NCBI RefSeq assembly: GCF_003194085.1
Contig: NZ_CP023994.1
Location: forward strand, 930,001 to 994,000
Direction: 5' to 3'
DNA length: 64,000 nucleotides
Source of the DNA: Aurantimicrobium photophilum
Lineage (GTDB): Bacteria > Actinomycetota > Actinomycetes > Actinomycetales > Microbacteriaceae
The position numbers and the translations under genes are program-made. Each line of letters begins with the position of its first letter. Positions within the stretch are counted from its first letter, which is position 1. The notes beneath the pieces are model-generated. The model made no database searches and was not told where the DNA came from. It was given only the letters and a program-made list of their open reading frames with translations. Shown one piece after another: positions 1 to 6,117 of the stretch.

Positions 1-1
1 T

Positions 2-1690
2 ATTGCCATGATCTGTACCTTTGGTGACGTCACCGACGTGATCTGGTGGCGTGAACTCAATCTCATGACCCGCGCAGTGATTGGCTTTGACGGTCGATTC
101 GTTTCTGATGCACCTGAAGGACTTGAATCACCTCAAGCACAGGCTGCTTATGCAGAGCTAGCTGGCAAAACGGCTTTCAGCGCGAAGACCGCCATGGTCG
201 AAATGCTCAAGGAGTCCGGTGAAATGCTGGGCGAACCAGAGCCCATCATGCACCCTGTTAAGTTCTTCGAAAAGGGTGACAAGCCTCTCGAAATCGTCTC
301 CACTCGCCAGTGGTACTTGGTCAACGGCGCCAAGGATGACGAACTTAAGAAGAAGCTCATTGACTTGGGTCAAGAAATGTCGTGGCACCCTGACTTCATG
401 CGCGTGCGCTATGAGAACTGGGTCAATGGCCTCAACGGCGACTGGCTCGTCTCGCGCCAGCGTTTCTTCGGTGTTCCTATTCCTGTGTGGTACCCACTTG
501 ATGGTGACGGAAACCCCGTCTTCGATGAGCCCATCATTGCTTCACGCGAGCAACTTCCAGTTGATCCATCCACCGATGTCCCCGCCGGTTACACCGAAGC
601 TCAGCGAGGCATCCCCGGCGGATTCCAGGGTGAAGTCGATGTCATGGACACGTGGGCAACCTCAAGTCTGACTCCCCAGCTTGCTGGTGGCTGGGAAAGT
701 GACGAAGACCTGTGGAACTTGGTGTTCCCCTTCGACCTGCGCCCCCAGGGTCAGGACATTATTCGCACCTGGCTCTTCTCCACCATGCTTCGCTCTGCCC
801 TGCAGAACGGTGGCAAACCTTGGACTAACGCCGCCATTTCTGGATTCATCGTGGACCCTGACCGCAAGAAGATGTCCAAGTCCAAGGGCAACGTGGTCAC
901 TCCCGCAGACATGCTGGATCAGCACGGCTCCGATGCCGTTCGCTACTGGGCAGCGAGCAGCCGCCTTGGTACCGATGCTGCGTTTGACCCACAGGACCCC
1001 ACCCAGATCAAGATTGGTCGCCGACTGGCCATCAAGCTCTTGAACGCATCTAAGTTCATCTTGGGTTTCAATGCTCCTGCAGACACCGTGGTAACCAACC
1101 CACTCGATCTGAGCATGCTGGAATCACTCCACGAGGTAGTTCGCGAAGCTACTGAAGCTCTCGAGAACTATGACCACGCGAAAGCTCTCGAAGTTACTGA
1201 GCACTTCTTTTGGACTTTCACCGATGACTACCTCGAACTAGTCAAGGAACGTGCCTATAACGAAGAGCACCCAGAGCAGGCTTCCGCTGCAGCTGCCCTG
1301 AACAAGGCTCTCACCGTGTTCTTGCGTCTACTCGCACCAGTACTTCCCTTCGCTGCAGAAGAAGCCTGGTCATGGTTCCACGATGACAGCATTCACCGCG
1401 CTTCCTGGCCAGCTCCTGGTGATGAGAAGATCGGAAACCCCGACATTCTCAAGGCAGCTTCTGAAGCGCTTATTGGTATTCGCCGTGCGAAGACGGATGC
1501 CAAGGCTTCGCAGAAGACTGAAGTTCTCACAGCAACCATTGCTGCTCCTGAAGCCACCATTTCTCTGCTTGAAGCTGCACAGGGTGACCTCATGGCAACA
1601 GGTCGTATTGCGGAACTGAACTTCACTGAGGCCACAGAGCTTTCTGTGACCAACATTGAATTGGCGCCTGTTCCAGAGGTTACTGAGTAA
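2..1690 (+). CDS. valS: Valine--tRNA ligase, C-terminal part (cut by window edge)
   Basis: Class I aminoacyl-tRNA synthetase that charges tRNA-Val in the cytoplasm. The reading frame is open to the left edge, so only about 562 residues of a protein usually near 860 are visible; the start lies outside the window and this is not a truncation. Visible landmarks are the AMICTFGDVTDV segment at the very start, the end of the editing domain, the WLVSRQRFFGVPIPVW segment, and the signature KMSKSKGNVV at about nt 869-898, which binds ATP. The C-terminal 200 residues form the helical anticodon-binding domain. The stop is 2 nt before the next ATG, so the small gene downstream is probably co-transcribed. 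Confidence 0.97.
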   Translation: MAMICTFGDVTDVIWWRELNLMTRAVIGFDGRFVSDAPEGLESPQAQAAYAELAGKTAFSAKTAMVEMLKESGEMLGEPEPIMHPVKFFEKGDKPLEIVSTRQWYLVNGAKDDELKKKLIDLGQEMSWHPDFMRVRYENWVNGLNGDWLVSRQRFFGVPIPVWYPLDGDGNPVFDEPIIASREQLPVDPSTDVPAGYTEAQRGIPGGFQGEVDVMDTWATSSLTPQLAGGWESDEDLWNLVFPFDLRPQGQDIIRTWLFSTMLRSALQNGGKPWTNAAISGFIVDPDRKKMSKSKGNVVTPADMLDQHGSDAVRYWAASSRLGTDAAFDPQDPTQIKIGRRLAIKLLNASKFILGFNAPADTVVTNPLDLSMLESLHEVVREATEALENYDHAKALEVTEHFFWTFTDDYLELVKERAYNEEHPEQASAAAALNKALTVFLRLLAPVLPFAAEEAWSWFHDDSIHRASWPAPGDEKIGNPDILKAASEALIGIRRAKTDAKASQKTEVLTATIAAPEATISLLEAAQGDLMATGRIAELNFTEATELSVTNIELAPVPEVTE

Positions 1691-1692
1691 TC

Positions 1693-1926
1693 ATGCAACT
1701 GGGCACTCGCTGGCTTGCTCACACTCCAGCTCCTCAAAACCTTGATGGCGCAGTCACAGATTCTGTTGCTGAAGTTGAGCGAGAACTATCTGCACTCAAG
1801 CAAGACACAAGCAATTGGTATTGGACTCTGACCTATCTAGAGAACCGGCCAGTTGTTCAGCTTGATGACGGAACGACAATTAGGGTTCTCCACAATGGGA
1901 CCATCACAATAGAGATTGAGGAGTAG
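1693..1926 (+). CDS. Small protein of unknown function downstream of valS
   Basis: This 77-residue protein is not one I recognise. It has no signal peptide or membrane segment. The first half is probably helical with an acidic stretch (VAEVERELSALKQ). The second half looks like short beta strands (RPVVQLDDGTTIRVLHNGTITIEIEE). Support for a real gene comes from the ATG 2 nt after the valS stop, from filling the gap to the next gene exactly, and from ending 9 nt before the next ATG. It is probably translated from the valS transcript. Confidence 0.7.
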   Translation: MQLGTRWLAHTPAPQNLDGAVTDSVAEVERELSALKQDTSNWYWTLTYLENRPVVQLDDGTTIRVLHNGTITIEIEE

Positions 1927-1935
1927 CGTTAAATC

Positions 1936-2157
1936 ATGGCTACTACTGAAACAGCTCCACGCGACTGGACAATCACTTTAATACTTTCCATCTTCGTCGG
2001 AACACTCGGCATCGACCGCATGTTCATCGGTAAATGGGGAACAGGCTTCCTCAAGCTCATTACCGGCGGCGGACTGGGCGTGTGGTGGATTATCGACATC
2101 ATCATTATTGCCACAGGCAACATGCGCGACAAGTGGGGGCGCGAACTCGTAAAGTAG
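1936..2157 (+). CDS. TM2 domain membrane protein
   Basis: Small 73-residue integral membrane protein of the TM2 family. Two hydrophobic helices are visible: residues 11-27 (ITLILSIFVGTLGI) and about 44-60 (GLGVWWIIDIIIIATG). The linker carries the family pattern GxxGIDRMFIGKWGTGFLKLITGGG. TM2 proteins have no settled biochemical function in bacteria. The gene is the last of the valS group. Its transcription terminator 18 nt downstream has been interrupted by an insertion sequence whose ORFs run in the same direction, so read-through into the transposase genes is possible. Confidence 0.85.
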   Translation: MATTETAPRDWTITLILSIFVGTLGIDRMFIGKWGTGFLKLITGGGLGVWWIIDIIIIATGNMRDKWGRELVK

Positions 2158-2189
2158 TTCCCTCAAGTTGTAACGAGAAAGCCCCCTCC

Positions 2190-2194
2190 TAAGG
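2190..2194. repeat. Left target-site duplication of IS copy 1 (TAAGG)
   Basis: The five bases directly before the IS end are repeated at 3619-3623 directly after the other end. IS3-family elements usually make 3-4 bp duplications and sometimes 5. Confidence 0.85.
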
Positions 2195-2220
2195 TGAACT
2201 GAACCCCAAAAGTGGGACTC
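2195..2220 (+). repeat. Left terminal inverted repeat, IS copy 1
   Basis: The 26-bp end begins TGAACTGAACCCC. It matches the reverse complement of 3593-3618 at 22 of 26 positions; the mismatches are at positions 14, 15, 24 and 26. Confidence 0.9.
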
Positions 2221-2255
2221 GTAATTAAGAGTCACTACTTGAAAGGGATGAGTTC

Positions 2256-2732
2256 ATGAATGGCAAGGTTATTCATTCAATCGAAACCCGCATCGAAGCT
2301 GCAAAGCTTTTCGATGCGGGTTTTGGCTATAAAGCTGTTGCGGCGCATTTGGGGTTGAATCTGGATTCGGTCCGGCATTGGCAGGATCGTTATTTGCAGG
2401 GTCGACTTTTAGACTCAACAGTTATGGGAAAGAAGTTCTATCCGCCAGAGCTCAAGGTTGCTGCGGTTGAGAAGTTTCTTGCTGGCGCTTCAAAAACTGA
2501 TGTTCTTGCCGAGTTTGAAATTTCTAATCGGGGCATGTTGACCAAATGGGTGTCGGCTTATCGCGAAGGCGGTCCTTCAGTTTTCTATGAGAAAGCTAAA
2601 GGGCGACCGCGGAAAGATTCTCGTCCGGAAACGCTTGAGGAACGGCTTGCGTTTTTGGAGATGGAGAACGAGATTCTAAAAAAATGGGTAGCTCTAGCCC
2701 AGGAGGAAGATCGACGTCTGTCCGGTCTTTGA
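2256..2732 (+). CDS. IS3-family transposase OrfA (copy 1)
   Basis: DNA-binding subunit of the transposase, 158 residues. It appears to hold two helix-turn-helix regions (about residues 8-50 and 60-115), a basic linker (KGRPRKDSR), and a leucine-zipper-like tail (LAFLEMENEILKKW). The last 23 residues are identical to OrfA of copy 2, while residues 1-113 are only about 60% identical by hand count. The codons CTA AAA AAA TGG near 2677-2688 contain an A AAA AAA slippery heptamer, where a -1 shift would join OrfA to OrfB as OrfAB, the usual IS3-family transposase. Two HTH regions suggest the IS150 subgroup. Confidence 0.93.
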   Translation: MNGKVIHSIETRIEAAKLFDAGFGYKAVAAHLGLNLDSVRHWQDRYLQGRLLDSTVMGKKFYPPELKVAAVEKFLAGASKTDVLAEFEISNRGMLTKWVSAYREGGPSVFYEKAKGRPRKDSRPETLEERLAFLEMENEILKKWVALAQEEDRRLSGL

Positions 2733-3592
2733 TCGTCACTGAGTTAGAGCACAAATACTCCACACGGGCTGTTTTGAAGGCGGTGGGGTTATCTGTCTCC
2801 ACCTACTATCGCCACCGCTCCAAAACTCCACACGACCGTTATGAGCAGCTTCGACCGCTGCTTCGTGAGGTCTTTGATGGTTCTTATCGTTCTTATGGTT
2901 ATCGGCGCATTCGCGCCGTTCTTGCCACCAAGCATGGTCTCCGGCTCAGTGGGAAGACGGTGTTGAAGTTGATGCGTCAAGAAGGCCGCACATGCCAAGT
3001 TCGACGACGGAAGAGATACAAGTCCTACCGGGGCGAGATTGGCAAGGCAGCGCCAAACGTGTTGGCGAGAAACTTTGACGCCACGCAGCCGTCGAAGAAA
3101 TGGGTCACGGACGTTACTGAGTTTTATGTCCTGGGGCAGAAGCAATATCTCTCACCGGTGATTGATTTATTCAACCGTGAAGTGATCTCCTATGAACTAG
3201 CACCATCACCGGTGATGGGTTTAGTCACAGGAATGTTGGAGAAAGCCTTCACGCAGCTCAAGCCAGGCACTGGGTTGGTGATGCATTCAGATCAGGGATG
3301 GCATTACCGTCATGCTGGCTATCAACTCGCGTTGAAACAACGAGGGATTACCCAATCAATGTCACGCAAAGGCAACTGTCTCGACAACGCAGTTGCAGAG
3401 AACTTCTTTGGACACTTCAAAGAAGAATTCCTACGTCAACACACCTTCACCAGCATGCCCCAGTTCAAGCGAGAACTAGAGAAATACATTCACTGGTTCA
3501 ACCACGAACGCATCCAAGAAAAGTTAAAGGGACTGAGCCCGGTTGACTACCGGACACAGTCCCTTGCAAACTTAGAAACGACTCCCAATTAG
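2684..3592 (+). CDS. IS3-family transposase OrfB, DDE integrase domain (copy 1)
   Basis: Catalytic part of the transposase, 302 residues. The rve integrase core has the triad D143 (WVTDVTEF), D203 (MHSDQG) and E239 (DNAVAENFF), with 35 residues between the second D and the E as expected for DD(35)E. An HTH_21-like region (residues 53-105) precedes it. The frame is -1 relative to OrfA with a 49-nt overlap. The ATG at 2684 lies inside the slippery A-tract, so independent initiation and frameshifting use the same site. Only three residues differ from OrfB of copy 2 (T12-V13-type changes near the N terminus and S26), which means recent shared ancestry of this segment. Confidence 0.96.
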   Translation: MGSSSPGGRSTSVRSLIVTELEHKYSTRAVLKAVGLSVSTYYRHRSKTPHDRYEQLRPLLREVFDGSYRSYGYRRIRAVLATKHGLRLSGKTVLKLMRQEGRTCQVRRRKRYKSYRGEIGKAAPNVLARNFDATQPSKKWVTDVTEFYVLGQKQYLSPVIDLFNREVISYELAPSPVMGLVTGMLEKAFTQLKPGTGLVMHSDQGWHYRHAGYQLALKQRGITQSMSRKGNCLDNAVAENFFGHFKEEFLRQHTFTSMPQFKRELEKYIHWFNHERIQEKLKGLSPVDYRTQSLANLETTPN

Positions 3593-3618
3593 AACTCCCA
3601 CTTAAGGGGTTCAGTTCA
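3593..3618 (-). repeat. Right terminal inverted repeat, IS copy 1
   Basis: The right end begins at the base after the orfB stop codon. Its reverse complement starts TGAACTGAACCCCTTAAGTG and pairs with 2195-2220. Confidence 0.9.
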
Positions 3619-3623
3619 TAAGG
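3619..3623. repeat. Right target-site duplication of IS copy 1 (TAAGG)
   Basis: Second half of the pair with 2190-2194. TAA is the loop and GG the first two bases of the 3' stem of the interrupted terminator. Confidence 0.85.
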
Positions 3624-3646
3624 AGGGGGCTTTCTTAGTGAATTCT

Positions 3647-4021
3647 TTACTCGGCAACTTCCGCTTGCTGCTTGGCAATCTCGGCATGAACAGCTTCCAT
3701 GTCCAAGCCCTTTACCTGTGCAATGAGGTCATCCAGAGCAGCGGGAGGCAACGCGCCTGCCTGCGAGAAGAGCAAAATCTTTTCGCGGAAGACCATCAGG
3801 GTTGGGATGGATTGGATCCCTGCAGCTGCTGCAAGGGATTGCTCAGCTTCGGTGTCCACCTTCCCGAAAACAATCTCAGGATCTTTTTCAGATGCTGCCT
3901 CGAATGTGGGGGCAAACATTTTGCAAGGACCGCACCAATCGGCCCAGAAGTCAACGACAACAATTTCGTTACCGGTGATGGTCGAATCAAAATTTTCAGC
4001 GGTGAGTTCTACAGAAGCCAT
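3647..4021 (-). CDS. trxA: Thioredoxin
   Basis: Cytoplasmic thiol-disulfide oxidoreductase, 124 residues. The active site WCGPC is at about residues 29-33 in the context VVDFWADWCGPCKMFAPTF, and the cis-proline segment is SIPTLMVF. The C terminus extends about 15 residues beyond the usual fold with an Ala/Glu-rich tail. The ATG lies 25 nt downstream of a CsoR-type palindrome (4046-4061), so expression probably depends on a CsoR/CstR-family repressor that senses copper or persulfide. The neighbours (ICMT-like, DUF4395, DUF2202) belong to the same putative regulon. The terminator after this gene was split by the IS. Confidence 0.95.
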   Translation of the reverse strand: MASVELTAENFDSTITGNEIVVVDFWADWCGPCKMFAPTFEAASEKDPEIVFGKVDTEAEQSLAAAAGIQSIPTLMVFREKILLFSQAGALPPAALDDLIAQVKGLDMEAVHAEIAKQQAEVAE

Positions 4022-4045
4022 GAAAAAATCTTACCCTAAATAGGG

Positions 4046-4061
4046 ATACCCCCTGGGGTAT
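4046..4061. promoter_or_regulatory. CsoR-family-type operator upstream of trxA
   Basis: The palindrome ATACCCC-CT-GGGGTAT has 7-bp arms and a 2-nt spacer. Its form matches operators known for CsoR/RcnR/CstR repressors. It lies between the ICMT-like gene and the trxA start, where it would overlap a trxA promoter. The same 7-2-7 structure recurs at 5165-5180. No csoR gene is in the window, so the regulator assignment is inference. Confidence 0.65.
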
Positions 4062-4071
4062 ATTTGAAAAG

Positions 4072-4539
4072 TTAGTTCTTGAGCTTCCCCACAAAAGGAA
4101 TGATGCGGCCAACTCGTGCAGCATATGCCCTGTATTGGGGGAATTTTTCTATCAGCAAGCGTTCTTCAAACCTAGCTTTATAAGAAAGCAAAACGATCAA
4201 AAGTACAAAAGCAAAGACTGTGAATAATGAACCTGCTGGAACGGTTAGTCCAAGACCGATCAGTATCAAGCCGAGATAGATGGGGTGGCGAACAATGGCA
4301 TACATTCCAGTAGTCCTGAGGACCGCAGTTGCTTTGGGAACCGGGGTCGCTGTTAAGGAGTTTCCCAGACTGACAATTCCAAAAAGAGTAATTGCTAGTC
4401 CCGCCATCAACAAAAGCACAGCGATGTTTCCAACAAGCTCCGTCACAGCCCATACATCTCCATGGGGTAATCCAATAATCGCAATCAGCAATCCGAATTG
4501 GATAAGTACGAGGATGATCCCCTTAGTTTTATGGCTCAT
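4072..4539 (-). CDS. Isoprenylcysteine carboxyl methyltransferase-like membrane protein
   Basis: Membrane protein of 155 residues in the ICMT/PEMT-like family. About four hydrophobic segments are visible (residues 8-24, 34-54, 88-102 and 104-121). The family signature is MYAIVRHPIYLGLIL, with the RHPxYxG core that binds S-adenosylmethionine in relatives, followed by EERLLIEKFPQYRAYAARVGRIIP. In bacteria the methyl acceptor is usually unknown. The gene reads toward trxA and is divergent from the DUF4395 gene with about 27 nt between starts. It may be part of a redox or metal-stress regulon, judging only by context. Confidence 0.82.
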   Translation of the reverse strand: MSHKTKGIILVLIQFGLLIAIIGLPHGDVWAVTELVGNIAVLLLMAGLAITLFGIVSLGNSLTATPVPKATAVLRTTGMYAIVRHPIYLGLILIGLGLTVPAGSLFTVFAFVLLIVLLSYKARFEERLLIEKFPQYRAYAARVGRIIPFVGKLKN

Positions 4540-4566
4540 CTCTTCATCATGCCTCAGGGGAACTCA

Positions 4567-5133
4567 ATGACAGCTACGACCGGCAACACAGCACATAATC
4601 CTGAACGCTCGTGGGGAGAATTTGGCGAAATCGTTACCGGTTATGACATACCGGTATTCAACGAAAGAGAAGTGAGAGCTGGCGCAGGAATTCTCTTTCT
4701 TATTGGCTTCACCGGGTATGTGATTGCCTGGACAACAGGTTTTGTAGTTCCACTTCGAGGCTTCGCAGTTCTGTTTCTTTTAGACATGCTCATACGTTTG
4801 TTCGTCTCCCCTCGGTTCTCACCCACGTTGGCTCTAGGACGTGTGATTGTGTATCGCCAATGCCCAGAATTTGTTGGAGCCCCTCAAAAGAAATTTGCGT
4901 GGAGTTTGGGGTTAGGAATTGCACTCACTAGTTGCTTCACGATGGGATGGCTTGCCTCACCGCTATGGGTTGTGTTACTTCTCTGCGGTATCTGCATGGG
5001 CGTTCTATTTCTAGAAACAGCTTTTGGAATCTGCATCGGTTGTGAACTTCAGAAACGGTTCTCGCGAACAGCTCCTCAGTATTGCCCTGGTGATAGCTGC
5101 AATTTCGATCCACCATCTAGCCGCCATTCATAG
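4567..5133 (+). CDS. DUF4395 family membrane protein
   Basis: This 188-residue membrane protein is recognisable by the start motif IPVFNEREVRAGAGILFLIGF and the cysteine-bearing C-terminal segment ETAFGICIGCELQKRF. Four hydrophobic helices are visible. Function is unknown; DUF4395 genes often sit beside thioredoxin, rhodanese or sulfur-metabolism genes, which fits the trxA neighbour here. I chose ATG 4567 because AGGGGAAC precedes it at good spacing. Earlier in-frame codons (from 4498) would overlap the divergent ICMT-like gene. The end (CPGDSCNF) has two more cysteines. Confidence 0.82.
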   Translation: MTATTGNTAHNPERSWGEFGEIVTGYDIPVFNEREVRAGAGILFLIGFTGYVIAWTTGFVVPLRGFAVLFLLDMLIRLFVSPRFSPTLALGRVIVYRQCPEFVGAPQKKFAWSLGLGIALTSCFTMGWLASPLWVVLLLCGICMGVLFLETAFGICIGCELQKRFSRTAPQYCPGDSCNFDPPSSRHS

Positions 5134-5164
5134 AGAACTCATAATTTATCCACAGTCATTTCAT

Positions 5165-5180
5165 ATACCCCGGGGGGTAT
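5165..5180. promoter_or_regulatory. CsoR-family-type operator upstream of the DUF2202 gene
   Basis: The palindrome ATACCCC-GG-GGGGTAT has the same 7-bp arms and 2-nt spacer as 4046-4061, and ends 32 nt before the DUF2202 start. The shared operator form suggests that trxA and this gene belong to one regulon. Confidence 0.65.
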
Positions 5181-5212
5181 CTTGGAAGTATTCCAAACGA
5201 AAGTAGTTCGAC

Positions 5213-5815
5213 ATGAAGAAATCAACCATCATCACCTCTTCAATTCTTGCGGTCGTCATCGGCGCCGCCGGGGTATCGGCCGCTGTCATCACAAGTACTC
5301 CCCCAGCGCCACTTGCCAACACTCAAGCACAGCAAGCCCTCACTGAAGCCGATGAGGTCCAGGCTGTTGAAGAAGGAACAGTTGTTGCGCCTGCGTCAAC
5401 AACAGAAGATCTTCTTCTGTATCTGATTGAAGAAGAAAAGCTCGCGCATGACGTCTATACAGTTCTGGGCGAGACCTGGGGCGGGAACACGTTCAGCAAT
5501 ATTTTGGGAAGCGAAACTTCTCACCAAGACCAGGTTCTGAACCTACTCAATTCATACGGACTCACAGACCCCCGTTCTTCTGAGATTGGCGTCTTTGTCA
5601 ACCCAGACCTTCAGTCCTTGTATGACCAGCTCATCGCCCAGGGTATGACCAGCCAGGCCGAGGCGTACAAGGTTGGTGTCCTCATTGAAGAAACCGACAT
5701 CACCGATCTGACTACAGCGATCAACTCCACGTCAGATGCAACCATTGTGGCTACCTTAGAAAAACTTCGCAGTGCAAGTGAAAGTCACCTTGCAGCTTTC
5801 TCGAAGAAGCTCTAA
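5213..5815 (+). CDS. Secreted DUF2202 ferritin-like protein
   Basis: Predicted exported protein of 200 residues. An N-terminal signal segment (MKKSTIITSSILAVVIGAAG, then VSAA) is followed by a low-complexity stretch and a DUF2202 domain from about residue 63. The domain begins EDLLLYLIEEEKLAHDVYTVL and continues ILGSETSHQDQVLNLL, a ferritin-like helical arrangement with Glu and His residues that could bind a metal. The specific role is unknown. The gene stands alone between the CsoR-type operator and a strong hairpin terminator, so metal or sulfur-stress control is plausible but inferred. Confidence 0.86.
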   Translation: MKKSTIITSSILAVVIGAAGVSAAVITSTPPAPLANTQAQQALTEADEVQAVEEGTVVAPASTTEDLLLYLIEEEKLAHDVYTVLGETWGGNTFSNILGSETSHQDQVLNLLNSYGLTDPRSSEIGVFVNPDLQSLYDQLIAQGMTSQAEAYKVGVLIEETDITDLTTAINSTSDATIVATLEKLRSASESHLAAFSKKL

Positions 5816-5831
5816 CTCTTCTCGAACACAG

Positions 5832-5865
5832 ATTGTGGGCGTGACTAACAAGTCACGCCCACAAT
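5832..5865 (+). terminator. Hairpin terminator after the DUF2202 gene
   Basis: Perfect 15-bp stem (5832-5846 with 5851-5865) around an AACA loop, starting 16 nt after the stop codon. The T-rich tail is modest (GTTGTATTT). It is similar in shape to the terminators hit by the IS. Confidence 0.85.
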
Positions 5866-6117
5866 GTTGTATTTGGGCAATTTTCCTGGCATTCGATGAC
5901 TCTCCGCCACCAAAGTCCTGGGGCCTCCTAGAAGATTTCTACTTCTGAACAGTAGTTACAACGAATTTCTGTTGGGAGAAGAATAAATAGCCACGGATTT
6001 CGTTGAAAATTTCCTATTTTGAAGAACCTTTGGTGTGCTTCAGAGGACTAGAGTAAGTAATCGCACACAGGTTTAATCATCTGTGGAATTTCATGGCCTC
6101 AAAGAAGAGAGAAGTAC
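5866..6117. other. Intergenic region upstream of the APC permease
   Basis: About 250 bp, more AT-rich than its surroundings, with no credible ORF or RNA gene that I can see. It must hold the promoter of the permease gene, but I find no convincing pair of -35 and -10 hexamers. AGAGAGAAG just before 6118 is a likely ribosome binding site. Confidence 0.4.

Larger units (their letters stand above)
2195..3618 (+). mobile_element. IS3-family insertion sequence (IS150-like), copy 1
   Basis: This is a complete element of 1424 bp. It has imperfect 26-bp terminal inverted repeats (22 of 26 matching, beginning TGAACTGAACCCC), two overlapping ORFs in the IS3-family arrangement, and a 5-bp direct repeat TAAGG on each side (2190-2194 and 3619-3623). 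Removing the element and one repeat restores a 14-bp perfect stem with a TAA loop, so it sits in the loop of a terminator between convergent genes. The second copy is at 61164-62586 in the opposite orientation. Both ORFs are open and the DDE triad is complete, so it may be active. Confidence 0.96.
2176..3635. terminator. Bidirectional terminator split by IS copy 1
   Basis: The left arm AGAAAGCCCCCTCC (2176-2189) is the exact reverse complement of GGAGGGGGCTTTCT (3622-3635). Before insertion these formed a 14-bp stem with a TAA loop, placed 18 nt after the TM2 gene stop and 11 nt after the trxA stop, serving both convergent genes. The arms are now about 1.4 kb apart and should no longer form an efficient hairpin. 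Confidence 0.85.

Noticed and set aside
2-1690. valS as a truncated pseudogene
   Set aside because: The frame is open to the window edge, so the missing part lies outside.
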